Assembly (NCBI RefSeq): GCF_030272615.1
Contig: NC_081414.1
Location: 238,239,233 to 238,303,232, forward strand
Direction: 5' to 3'
DNA: 64,000 nt
From: Cryptomeria japonica
Taxonomy: Eukaryota > Streptophyta > Pinopsida > Cupressales > Cupressaceae
Under the pieces are notes generated by a model. It was not told where the DNA came from. It saw only the letters and a list, made by a program, of their open reading frames with translations, and did no database searches. The position numbers and the translations under genes were made by a program. Below are positions 46,400 through 57,110 of this stretch, piece by piece (the stretch's first letter is position 1; each line of letters opens with the position of its first letter).

Positions 46400-47500
46400 A
46401 ATTAATTCTTTCAACATGTGAATAACCTTTACGTACAAGAATTGCCTAGTTTCTTACAACTTCTCCATCTTCATTTAGTTTGTTTATGTCCATTTGATTG
46501 CTATCACATTCCTTTTTGCAAGACTTGCTCCCAATTACCAAGTCTATTTTTTCTCAATATAATTCAATTATTCTTCCATTTCTTGTATCCAACCATCATC
46601 CTTGTTGTCATCATTAGATCTAAAATCAAATTTCCCAAAATCTATATTTTTTTATGTAACATTTACATCCAAATTTTTTTAAGTAGTTGACAATTATAGG
46701 TCTGCCATGCCATAGCTCATAAGGAGTATTGCAACATTTCACTCTTAGTTGTCCTCTATTAAGAATATGGACTGTAGTATGGAATGCTTGTTTCTAATAC
46801 ATATGAGGTGGATTTTCCTCTCTTCACATTTTTCTTTCCCCGTGTCAAATAGTTGTACTATTATTTTTGTAGTACTCCATTTTTCTAAGGAGTTCTTGAA
46901 GAAAATAGATGTTTCTTTATATACATTTTCTTAAATTTGGGTTCCTTCTACCACTAATATTCTAGATCTTGCCTTCCTGATTTCATAGCCCTTATCATCA
47001 AAAGTGAGATTGTTATCTTTCCTACACATTTGCATTACATGGAGAAGATTGTTATTGACACCCTTAGCATAGAGAATATCTTCTACATTGTTCTGCCCAT
47101 CAGTAGTTATTACTCCCTATCCAAAAATCATTGTACATGAGTCACCTAAATTATAATTGCGCCTCCAATCCATTTCTCAAGATTGGTGAACTTAGTTTTG
47201 TCACATGTCGTGTGGTCAAAATAGCTACTTTCAATCACCAAAGAGTTTGTCTCTTCTTTTTTATGGAAGCCAATCCACACAGGTATAGATTTTTCGATAT
47301 TATTGTCAGTTTCTTGGGTGCAAGACACCTTAGTAGGATTTATAATATAAATAAAACTATAGCTTTGTTTTAGGTCTTGAACCCATGGAAGAAAATACAC
47401 ACTAAATCATTTTTTTAGGTCTTCAACCCAAGTTCATTACTCTTTGATAATTACAACACTTATGGAAAGATGATTTAGCCTCAAATTAGTATGAATAATT
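46400..47500 (-). pseudogene. Ty1/copia gag-pol remnant, minus strand (block B)
   Basis: From high to low coordinates: a protease-like region (ESSYFDHTTCDKTKFTNLEK with the Asp-Ser-Gly lost, then WIGGAI), the gag-pre-integrase stretch (DGQNNVEDILYAKGVNNNLL, CRKDNNLTFDDKGYEIRKA), and the start of copia RT (MEEELNQIEKKQTW-like, then LAKRNVIAIKW). The integrase between them is mostly missing compared with the other copy. Several stops. Confidence 0.72.
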
Positions 47501-47519
47501 AATTAATTTGAATAATAAT

Positions 47520-48495
47520 AATAACTCAACATGACTACATAAGCTACTTTGACACATTGCATCTAGCACACTTCTGGCTCTACTCAAATGTAGCTACTTT
47601 TAGATCACTATCTCCAATAAGCATTAGAAATTTATTTACACACTTCCACACAACACACCACCATCACATAAAGTCAAATATGCATTTTTCCCCATTCCTA
47701 GACATGCATAACACATTGAAATCCATTAAGGAAAATCTTTTCCATGACCCAATCAGTTCCCAAGAGCAATCGAAATTCAAATTTGCAGACACAAAGAAGA
47801 CAATCTTTTTTGAAAATAAAATGCAGAAGTAAGAGCCACCAACCTACAATTCGCAAAACCAAAAATTGAAGTTGAAATATGAAATTGTCAAGCCTTCTAA
47901 AATACAAATAATTAAACAATAAATGGAGCATAATTAAATATTAATAAATTAGATTAAATAAATTAATTACTCAATTTCTTAATAAAATGAATAATCCAAT
48001 CATGTAATAAATCCAATAACCAAACCGCGACTGAGAAAAATAAGAAGCCAAAGAGATCGTTCGACCTCATAACCTATGGAATGAGGTGGAAGATACTTAA
48101 CCAATATGACACATCTCTTAGTTGACCCTAAAGAAAAATCAACCAAGCAAAAGACATTAGGATAAACTAATGAGGTGTACATCTTAAACCAAGAGTGTAT
48201 GAGAGAAACTATGTCATCTCCGACAACTTGCCAGTGGGATAAAGACACGTTCAGAACTATGGAGTTAGGTGGAGTCAATATCTTGTACCTACAAACCTGC
48301 ATCATAGGCCAACATGACATATACAATACATACACATCACAATAAACAAACAAGTGATAGAGAATCGCAATGACATATCCCGCTCACAATGAGTGATATG
48401 GCATCGTCTCTACTCACGAAGACAATCACATAATATAATACCTAAACATCACATAAAATCATTATCATGAAGTGGGGTTAATATCATTATCAATC
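47520..48495. other. no gene recognised
   Basis: 47520-47930 is the right part of block B and matches 62930-63190. 47930-48490 is unlike anything else in the window. A 117-codon minus-strand ORF (48353-48000) has no known motif. Confidence 0.4.
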
Positions 48496-48500
48496 TCATA

Positions 48501-49250
48501 ATTCATGGCATAAATAGGGTACATATAGAAGCTAGTAGATAATTTAGCATATAATTTTTTTGTTTTAGCTTATCATAATAATTTTTTAATTTGTGTTCTT
48601 ACCTAAAGATTTTTTTATGTTTCCCTCTTGATGTGGCTTATTATTTGAAAGAAAAGTTAAGTATTAGTAATATATGTCCTATTATATTGTTTTCCTTACA
48701 AGTTAGTTCTTTACATCATGAGTAAAATTGAATTTTTGAAAGGGCACATAAACCTTAGACAACTAAAATGTCAAACACATCAAGAAAAACCAATAAATTG
48801 AAAGATATGCGAATGTTACAATGTAAAAAACACACTAACAACACCATGAGAGTTAGGAGCTAAATGCCTACAAAATCTCCAATTTGATCTCAAAACTGCA
48901 CACCCTTGACCTAGGTGTGATATTTTGAGATCTTTTAACAATAGTCCATGGCTAAAATTTTCCTACATCCACATGGAGAGGAGACAAAAGAATGGAATCC
49001 ATATCTATGCTATTCAACCAATAGATGGAATGACCAAGATATGATAAATGATAACTATAGTGAGATGGTACAATCTAAGAAGGTATGACCAATCATGTAT
49101 CATAAGTAGTACGCTCAAACACACACAAACACACATGTATATATGTATATGTGTGTATATGTATATGTATATGTATATGCATATCTATATATATATGTAT
49201 ACATATACATATATTTATATAAATATATACACATCTCACACAAACATCCA
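48501..49250. repeat. block A, copy 2
   Basis: Counterpart of 43748-44495. It ends in a longer alternating tatg/tata run (49116-49260) and joins the third copy of the 17115-type repeat. Confidence 0.8.
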
Positions 49251-49261
49251 CATATATATCA

Positions 49262-49445
49262 ATATCAATTGATATACATTAAATCAGTTTTGATATCAAA
49301 ATCATAAATATTTTGATAAGAGTTCAATTAAATTGCTTTAAAAATGAACTAATAAATAAATAATGATATCAATATTAATTTGTCCATTTATATATCAAAT
49401 TCCATGTTCATGTCAATACCTTAATCCATTTGCTACAACTTATAA
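49262..49445 (+). repeat. third copy of the 11816/17115 inverted-repeat sequence
   Basis: Same orientation as 17115-17331: ttttgatatcaaaatcataaat, gttcaattaaattgcttt, aataatgatatcaatatta, and a ccatttgctacaacttataat end. As at 17115, it is followed by block C. Confidence 0.7.
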
Positions 49446-49779
49446 TACATACTTTTTTATGTTTATTTTTGTTGTGGGTGTCAACTTTGTCCCATGCTCT
49501 AACATAAAGGACATGCTTTAATAGTTATCTTGTATTTATTCACTACTATTATTGGTAAACCTTTTAACATATATGATTTGATATTATAGTTAAAATTAAA
49601 ATGACAAAATTGATATAAAAAATAGATACATTTTATATATTTTTTAAATTGCATATTATAATTTAAAAATAATAGTATATAAATTTATACAAAACTATTA
49701 CAAATATAAATAAATATATAAATTCTTAAATTTAAAATTATAAATAATTAAATATTAAAAATACAAAATATTTGTCAAA

Positions 49780-49855
49780 AGTTGTATCTCAATTGGTTGA
49801 GCACAATTGATGAAGATGATGGACTTTCTAATTTTAATTTTCCCTTATCTTTTGG
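49780..49855 (+). repeat. tRNA-like / SINE-like segment, copy 2
   Basis: gttgtatctcaattggttga and gcacaattga give a better A-box region than copy 1, but the B-box region (taattttaattttccc) is worse. A pol III product is unlikely. Confidence 0.33.
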
Positions 49856-50598
49856 TTATCTAGATTTTTGTTTTCTAATAGTTTTCTTTTTGACTTGACT
49901 TATAGATTTACAGAAATTTGATCTTTTAAAATAAAAGAATTTATAAAATTCATAATTGTATAAAATAAATATTCATTCAGAATTGAAAAACAATTATCTA
50001 ATTATAGATTAACCAACTTAGACCTATATTCTATTGAAAAATAGAGTATTTTTCTTAGACTTAAAACGTGTAATCCTTCACAAAAATGGTTGTGAATAAT
50101 CCAGTAATACATAAAAGGACTTCAACTATTAGCTCTTATCAAAATTGATAATTCTGGCTTCTCCCTGGCTTTCAAGTCATATCAACGAAAGATCTTAATT
50201 AAATTACTCAGATGGCTTTCCTTTGCATTCTTTGCTTGCTGACTATCGAACAAAACCAAAGTCAAGTTTAAATTTGGTGGCGTTATTCAGGTGATAGGAA
50301 TAAAAATAATCAGATAATGTGATACACTTCCGCCAAATGAATAAAGCCAAGAAAAGATTAACAGGCCCAATGACTACAAATACTTACAACACTTTCTCCA
50401 AATGCATAACGTTAAAGCACATGCATACATCTGCATTTTCTTGTCTTGCTACCATTTGCTTTGCTCTGCACCGCAATACACGGTAACATTATATTTATGT
50501 ATCCAAACAACTATTGGAAAATTAAAGAATGTAGAGTTTCTCATTAGGAGGAACAACTTGGCGAGAAAAAATGGAAAAGGCAAACTGTTTTAATAGAC

Positions 50599-52028
50599 TT
50601 AAATGGATGCTCTGACAAGACATTTTTTAACTAGAACTTATTTATAAACCCAAGTTTAATCACCATTGTTGAAAGCAAAGGGAATACTGTAGAGCTTCCT
50701 TCAAACCCAACAAGGTCAGTACACAATTAACACAATTAACACCACTAGCCTTCAATGCAATGCAGGATGGTGAAATATATAAATCAGCAATTGAGTTAAT
50801 TTGGCACATAGCCATTGATTGGTATCAAAGGAGCTCTATCAATATATTCCAATAACATACCTGAATTTAACTTGTTTGAATAAGATTGGGCATTCACAAA
50901 ATTGCCTTTATAAATTTTTAGGTTTACTGACATTTAGATTGCTTACAGTGAAGGCCTTACATAGTGTTAACCTTCTAGATAGTGAAGGCCTTACATAATG
51001 TTAACCTTCTAGCTATTGTATTTAGCTAGATCGCACTATCTATAGTTCTATACATTTATAGATCTTGGTCATACTATGTAACCTTCATGAGAATCTATGA
51101 CATAACATCATTAACCCAATACAATATTGAAAAAAACATCATTAATCTATTGAATTTCAAAAAGGCATAATTGACAAATATATCCAACGGAAGTCAGAAA
51201 TACAAAACCCTTAACACTATAAGGACCAATTGTATCTTAGAATATGCGGAGAACGGTTATTATGCCTTGCTCATTTTATAGTAGTCAGCTACGTTGATAC
51301 TATAATTTTTAAACACTTCAGAAGTTCCAAAGGGGGTACTATGACCCTCTGTACTTACTTTGGAGCTTCTGAGCTGTTTAAAAATAATTATATCAATTTC
51401 GATTTAATCCACTGATAAAATGCCCAGGCAAAATAATCATTCCTGGGGTATTCTTCTGATTTCCGTTGGATATATTTGTCAATAATGCTTTTTAAAATTC
51501 AAGAAGGTTAACACCATGTAAGGCCTTCACTGTAAGCATTCTAAGATGTCAGAAAACCTAAGGCCTTCACTGTAAGCATTCTAAGATGTCAGAAAACCTA
51601 AAAATTTATTGATACTGATCCCTTACATATGTTACAGGTCTTATGGAGGCAACTTCGTGAATGCACAATCTTTTTCAAACAAGTGAAAATCAGGTATGTT
51701 ATTTGAATATATTGGTAGAGCTCCTTTGATACCAAAAAAACTAAAATGACTCAACTGTTGATTTATGAAAACTAAAATGACTCAACTGTTGATTTATGAA
51801 AACTAAATTGACTCAACTGTTGATTTATGAAAACTAAATTGACTCAACTGTTGATTTATGCATTGCATTGAAGGCTGGTAGTGTTAATTGTGTACTGACC
51901 TTGTTTGGTTTGAAGGGATCTCTACAATATTCTCTTTGCTTTCAATAGTAGTGATCAAACTTAGTGATCAAACTTGAGTTTATAAATAGGTTCTAATTAA
52001 AAAAAATCTTACCAGAGTATCCATTTAA
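50599..52028. repeat. 1.43 kb foldback element
   Basis: Almost the whole segment is an inverted repeat centred near 51335. The left arm starts ttaaatggatgctctgaca and the right arm ends ggtaagatttt-type text closing tatccatttaa. Inner pairs include tatatccaacgg/ccgttggatata, and aaacacttcagaagttcc pairs with ggagcttctgagctgttt across an almost absent loop. Small tandem changes happened within arms: four 31-bp units at 51739-51860, two 40-bp units at 51520-51600, and two 34-bp units at 50955-51020. No transposase is present. Confidence 0.8.
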
Positions 52029-52125
52029 CTACCTACAATTTAACTAGTAAATGATAATATTAAACAAAGCCTTGGTTATTTTAAGTTCAGTACTCACTCT
52101 CTCTGTAATCTTCTTTAATATGTAG

Positions 52126-52385
52126 GTCCCCAACCTGACCTACCCAGGCTAGTGAATTCTTACAATAGTCCCCCAGAGACAACGGTGCCAGACTCTTTTT
52201 ACCTTCCAATAGATTTTAAATACATTCCAACACCTTTTACACAAGAAGACAAATTCTTCAACATTCGTGGAAACCTATTAAAAGTACATTGGGAGAGGTT
52301 CAATATTTCACTTCATATATATTGGAAGGAAAAAAGGTCATATGCTAATCTGGTGGCTCTTATGCATCTGTGCTCTTCTCGTTAA
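52126..52385 (+). pseudogene. exon-like ORF, unknown family
   Basis: Opens after a plausible acceptor (aatatgtag|gtccc) and runs 86 codons to a TAA at 52385, with PETTVPDSFYLPIDFKYIPT, KFFNIRGNLLKVHWERFNIS and HIYWKEKRSYANLVALMHLC. It looks like real protein sequence, but I do not recognise it. The homologous place in block C (19920-20000) lacks the central part. It could be the last exon of a gene lost in both blocks. Confidence 0.35.
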
Positions 52386-52760
52386 GTCGCTTGTAGTGTC
52401 TGTCTAAGAATCGAAGAAAGACACCTCGACTAGAAAAATTAATATATAGCACGATCACATTAGTATAAATGGCAAAGTAATTGTTGTTCTTACAAATTAA
52501 GACAAAATTAGTTTGCCAAAAACCATAACATGAATACTGGGCATACCTGTATACGTTGAGAATATATCTTATAAAATCATAATACGTTGAGAATGTTGTT
52601 GTTGTTATAAAATCGAAATAAATTGGCCTTCAGAGCCATAATATGAATACTGGGCATACCTGTATACTTTGAGAATATTTCTTATCATAAGAGTTTTTCT
52701 CTCCTGTTGGGAGTTGTCCCATCTGTTATCCAAAAGCTATCCAAAACATTAAAAACAAGA

Positions 52761-53908
52761 GCTGCAGGGCAGCGAAGTTCCTGCCAGAGAATGAAGGATT
52801 GTGTTTGTAATAGGATTTGCTAAGGCGGGTAGCTAAATTGTCTTATAACAAGGAGGTCAAATGCAAGAGCTTATGCCAAAATAAGAGTGTTGGAATAAAG
52901 CATTAGGGATACAAAAATATCATCAGATTATGTGTGAAGGAATCGAGTGATAGCAAGCTAGACACAATTTGTTTAAAGGGTTTAGAAACTTTAATGAAAA
53001 TGCAATTGGCAGTTGTAGATGTAGACTATACAGTAGTTTTGTGTATAACATGGGAGTTGTGGAATAGGATATGCAACATGAGAGTTGTGGAACAGGATGT
53101 TAAGTTCATTCAAAACATAAAGAGAACTATACATAACAATAAGGTATGATGTAAAATAAAGATTTCTTCTTAACAGAGCTTCTTTGAAGTCGTGGTTATT
53201 CATTTATAGTAGGTGAGATCATTACATATATGATAAAGATTCAATTTATTATAAAACTAGAACATCTTCAAATACCTAGCATAGCTAAATTAACAAATGT
53301 GGTCAGAGAAAGTTTATAAGAATAGTGAATGTCACATGTATTACTTAAAAAATAACAACATAAAACATAACTATCAACCAAGCAGAAAGTTGTTTACATC
53401 CATCTTCTAAGATTTGGTCATGCTCTCCACTTAAAATCAAAATTTCCCACAAAACACCCAATCAACAGTCCTTGAACACAACCTTGGATAAATGACATCT
53501 AGACAACAAAGAAAACAGTCCATGAAAATAAATCAGTACCAAATGTGTATGTATAACAAAACTCTCTGTATTTGTAATACATGCATCCCCCACATTGTAA
53601 GGATGCGCATGATTCCTTCCTGATTTACATTGGTGAATCGGTACATAGATACACCTATTAATTCCACCTTGGTGATGAAAGACGGCTCGTGTGGCAGCTC
53701 TTCTCTAGCCTGGGTGTGCTTTCTCCAAACTTCTCTCTAGAAGAACATTGTTCATCTTCATGATGGTGGCAGTTGCTCTGCTAGTGAGGAGATACTATGT
53801 GAAGGGGAAAACCTCTTGTACTCATTACGTTGTGAGCATTTTTGTGTGGTTGATGGCTCCGTGAAATGGCAATCTATGTGCCACAATAGAGGACTCCTAA
53901 AGTCTAAG
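52761..53908. other. no gene recognised
   Basis: Includes short ORFs at 52934-53149 (plus) and 53203-52991 (minus) that overlap and have no motifs. 53590-53908 has higher GC and precedes a copia-type end. Confidence 0.4.
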
Positions 53909-54090
53909 TGTGGGGGAGTGTTGTTAGTGCCATGACTGCCCTCATTATCAATTGTAATTACTGTGTTCCTCATGGGCTTTCTGGAAAGCTAGACTTTTGT
54001 TAGGTTTGGGTTTTCTACACTTGTTATGCTTATTTATTATTCCATGCTACCTATGATGTTGAACAAGAATGAATAAAATATACATTGAAG
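53909..54090 (+). mobile_element. copia-type polypurine tract and LTR start
   Basis: aagtgtgggggag followed by TGTTGTTAGTGCCATGAC at 53919 is the typical polypurine-LTR border of plant copia elements. The LTR's right end was not found; 54090 is only a lower bound. No copia pol lies just upstream, so the element is a remnant. Confidence 0.4.
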
Positions 54091-54429
54091 GACGGGTAAG
54101 AAGGGAAATACTATGTATTCTCCTAATTGATCAATGTCAGGAACATGTCAAATGAGGAAATGAGAAAGATGGAAGGAGAAAAACGAGAAATATAGGAGAA
54201 AGACGTTTAAATCATTTAGCTTATAGGTTAAAAGGAATGCTAAGAACATGGATGTGTTTTGAATTGGATACCTTAAATTGAGTTTTAACTGTTTATTATC
54301 TAATTCGGATATAATACTTAGAATATACTTCAGAGAAGATTGAACTTGTCCTTTGAATTTTCTATTAATTTGTCCCAAATCTATGGCAATTTGACTTTAC
54401 TAAAACCCCTTTGAAATGTCTCAAAAATT

Positions 54430-55604
54430 TGTATGAGCCAGAAACAACAAGAATTGTCGACTAAATTGAGGCAAGAAAAAATTCAGATGGAAATAAACTC
54501 AAAAAAATCAACGATACTAGTACGAAATTGAATACAAAGATGAGTGAGGATAAGCGGTCATGGGGTTCCTGTAAGGAGAAGTTGGAAAACCAGGTTTCAG
54601 AGCTACAAAATGAGCTTAATGAAGCAAAAGTATTCAGCCAAGGACATGAACAACTGTGCAGTAAGCTGAGACAAGAAAAAACTGATTTGCAAGAAAGAGT
54701 TTTACAGTTGGATGGTGATCTTAATGAAGCAAGAATTTTGATTAACAAACATCAAGAATTGCGCTCTGAATTACTGAAAGAAAATAATCAATTGGAAAAT
54801 AAGGTAAGAGAATACAATGATGAGACTGAAGAATTGAAAGCAAAATTGTCTGAAGCTGGGTGCTTGTGGGAATCTTCAAAGACAGAGTTGGAAGCCACTG
54901 TTGCAGGGCTGCAAAATGAGCTCAATGAAACAAAAGTGTTGAGCCTGAAACATGAAGAAGCATGCATTCAATTAAGGCATGAAAAAATAAAATTGGAAGA
55001 GGAGTTGAGAGAGTTGAATAATAGGAATGAGGAATTACATGAAAAAATGACCGAAAAAGGTTACCTTTGGGATACTTGTAAGGTGAATTTAGAAGGTACG
55101 ATTGTAAAGCTGCAGAAAAAGCTCAAGAAAACGAAGATTCTGGCCCACCATAATCAAGTCTTATGCAATGAAATAAGTAGAGAAAAAGCTGAGTTAGAAA
55201 ATAGTTTAAATCAATCCATTAATGAAACTCAACAATTGAAGGAAAAATTGGCTGAAGATAGGCACATGTGGGACGCTTCCAAGGGAGAATTTGAAGTTAC
55301 AATTCCGAAACTGCAAAATGATCTCAATGAAGCGAGAATGCTAAGCCAAAAGTATGAAGATTTGTGGTCTCAATCAGGAAAAGAAAAAAATGAGTTGGAA
55401 AAGACTCTTAGACAACTACAAAATGAAGTCGATGAAACAAAGATTTTGAGAGTAAAAGACCAAGAGCAGTGTAATGTGCTAAGGGAAGAAAACAATCGGT
55501 TAGGACATATGTTGAAACAATGCAATGACAGGATTGCAAAATTAAATACAAAAATTAAAGAAGAGGAGCTATTGTGGGTTTGTAAGCTGAGCTGCAAGAA
55601 ATAG
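54430..55604 (+). CDS. coiled-coil protein with regular internal repeats, 5' part frameshifted
   Basis: The open frame from ATG 54528 gives 358 residues, almost entirely heptad-patterned and very rich in Glu, Lys, Leu and Asn. Repeated words are LQNELNEAK, LRQEK and EELxxKLSExGxLW. Trp marks the end of each repeat at residues 12, 114, 181, 248 and 350, a spacing of 102-67-67-102; the longer units contain one extra 35-residue subrepeat (five heptads). Just upstream, another frame continues the same pattern (QELSTKLRQEKIQME), separated by a run of seven A at about 54500, so the true start is farther left or the gene is broken. After W350 the text diverges and stops at 55604. No motor, membrane or signal segment is seen. 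It lies tail to tail with the HMA module, 53 bp apart. Function unknown; a cytoskeletal or scaffold role is only a guess. Confidence 0.6.
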
Positions 55605-55657
55605 GTATGGAGATTTCTTCTTGGAAGAATAGGTATTGAAAACCCCTAGATGAGAAT

Positions 55658-55938
55658 TCAGCAGATGGTACAGAAGTTCTCATTTTCGAAACGAAATTTA
55701 TACTCACCATTTTCCAAACTGTAATCATAATAAACCCTCGGAACATACACGGTTGTCGGGTTCTCCGATTTATTCTCTTCATTCTTTTCCTTATTTCTCT
55801 CCTTAGCAGGCCCAACGCTCTGCAGTTCGACAAAATTAAAACCGAATTCCCTGAGTCTTGAGGCAATAAACAAATGGTCTGCTTCCCCAATTACAGTCAT
55901 CGTTTTTTCCTTCATGTCCACAGCCACAGAATCCACCC
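55658..55938 (-). CDS. HMA/HIPP-like module, last exon
   Basis: Begins after an acceptor (aattgcag|GGGTGG) in phase 1 and reads VDSVAVDMKEKTMTVIGEAD, HLFIASRLREFGF and VELQSVGPAKE. This is the second half of a heavy-metal-associated fold as found in plant HIPP proteins. A charged Lys/Glu/Asn-rich stretch follows, then YYDYSLENGEYKFRFENENF and the end CTIC, a possible CaaX isoprenylation signal, as HIPPs have. The first exon lacks the Cys-x-x-Cys metal site. With exon 56026-56101 it gives 118 codons without a stop. HIPPs act in metal handling and stress and are targets of pathogen effectors; HMA folds are known as integrated decoys in some NLRs. Confidence 0.8.
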
Positions 55939-56025
55939 CTGCAATTCAAATATTCATTCATCAGATTTTGAAGAGGAACAAATCTAGGGTTAGGGTTTGA
56001 GAGCAGAAAGGAAAAAGTAGCAGAC

Positions 56026-56101
56026 CTTCCACCACTGCAACCATTTTGAGGGCTTTCCTCTTTCTTTTCTCGTCCTCAATCGCCAATTTTAACACTATTT
56101 T
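56026..56101 (-). CDS. HMA/HIPP-like module, first HMA exon
   Basis: A 76-bp exon between an acceptor (aaaatttgcag|AAAATAG) and a donor (GTGGAAG|GTCTGC). It reads KIVLKLAIEDEKRKRKALKM then VAVVEG, the first beta strand and helix of an HMA domain. Where metal-binding members have Met/Cys-x-x-Cys, it has IEDEKRK, so metal binding is unlikely. An in-frame ATG without an intervening stop lies at 56146, which would allow a separate HIPP gene start (MSKFQLINICVENLQ), but the strong acceptor between them suggests splicing from an upstream exon. Confidence 0.72.
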
Positions 56102-56426
56102 CTGCAAATTTTCAACACAGATGTTTATCAGTTGGAATTTTGACATGAATCCAGGAACTGAAGATATTTATAAACAGATATGATTGGCGATGAATATCTT
56201 TGAATGATCAATATAAATGAGCATAAATAGAAGGGGCGTTGGTGAGCATCAATTAGTAGCCCGCCCTTAAATATCTTAGATATAATCAAAGACCACTGTT
56301 TTCCTTCGGTATCCTGCAACTTATACAATGACGGGAATGTATGTATCTCATAACGAAAAGAGTGATGAAATTAATAGCATTGGTATAGTTACAGAATTCA
56401 ATTTAACAAAAACCACCAACTCTTAC

Positions 56427-57110
56427 GTTGAAGGAGGAATCAGTTACCACAGCTAAATTTCTTTCTTCCTTCTCCCTTCGCATTTCCATCCACCGCTGAG
56501 TTATCCCTTCATTTCCTGAAATGTCTACATACAACAAACTTTGACTGCCTTCCACACGATCCATCCATTCAGCACCCAATCTCTTACAATTTGAGAGATT
56601 TAATCTTGTCAATGATGGGAGAGTGTGGAAATCGTCGGAAATATTAGCCAAATTAGAGCATCCTGATAAATCTACATTCTCCAAGCAAACAAGCTGACCA
56701 AAAAAATCTGGAAATCTGGTTAAACTGCAGCATCCGGAAAAATTCAACTCTTTTAACTCTCCAAGGCAATGGAAGTCGCCGCACAATTCCTCTAGTTTAT
56801 CACATTTGGATAAATTTAAAGTTTGCAAACTTTTTAGTTTACCAAAAAAATCTGGAAGTCTGGTTAAACTGCAGCATCCAGACAATTTCAACTCTTTTAA
56901 CGCTCCAAGGCAATGGAAGTCGCTGCACAATTCCTCTAATTTATCACATTTGGATAAATTTAAGAATTGCAAACTTCTAAGTTCACCAAAAAGATCAGGT
57001 AGCTTGGTTAAACTGCAGCATGGTTAAACTGCAGCAGCTGGACATATCCAACTCTTTTAATGCTCCAGAACCTAGCAAGACTCTAAGACAGCCACATTCG
57101 TCACATTGGA
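56427..57110 (-). pseudogene. leucine-rich-repeat exon of a TNL-type resistance gene, partial
   Basis: Reads LRR units of the kind LNLSKCDKLEELCSDFHCLG and LKELKLSGCCSLTRLPDFFG twice in nearly the same form (a 48-codon, 144-bp internal repeat). These are followed by VDLSGCSNLANISDDFHTLP, SLTRLNLSNCKRLGAEWMD and a C-terminal ERNLAVVTDSSFN ending at a donor (TTCAAC|GTAAGAG at 56427/56426). If not spliced, the frame stops nine codons later. Toward its start a 16-bp direct duplication (ggttaaactgcagca at 57006 and 57022) shifts the frame. No NB-ARC or TIR domain is found upstream, so this is a gene end, not a whole gene. The donor is phase 0 and so is the HMA acceptor at 56101. Confidence 0.72.

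Larger units (their letters stand above)
44551..47930. repeat. block B, copy 1 (composite of gypsy LTR, coiled-coil fragment and copia)
   Basis: Matches 59831-63190 nearly throughout in the same order and orientation. Differences: about 340 extra bases after 44608, the loss of about 500 bp of copia integrase at 46915, and small indels. The composite had therefore formed before the duplication. Confidence 0.85.
49446..52760. repeat. block C, copy 2
   Basis: Diverged counterpart of 17332-20330 with large differences. The WW hairpin is replaced by a short stretch at 50390-50600, a 1.43 kb foldback is present, and the 52126-52385 exon-like part is longer. The tRNA-like segment is at 49780-49855. 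Confidence 0.65.

Noticed and set aside
48000-48353. 117-codon minus ORF with Trp and Cys residues
   Set aside because: No recognised motif, no second copy and no splice context; not enough to call a gene.
49048-49272. 74-codon ORF with Tyr-Ile-Met repeats
   Set aside because: It lies in the second microsatellite; no protein constraint is visible.
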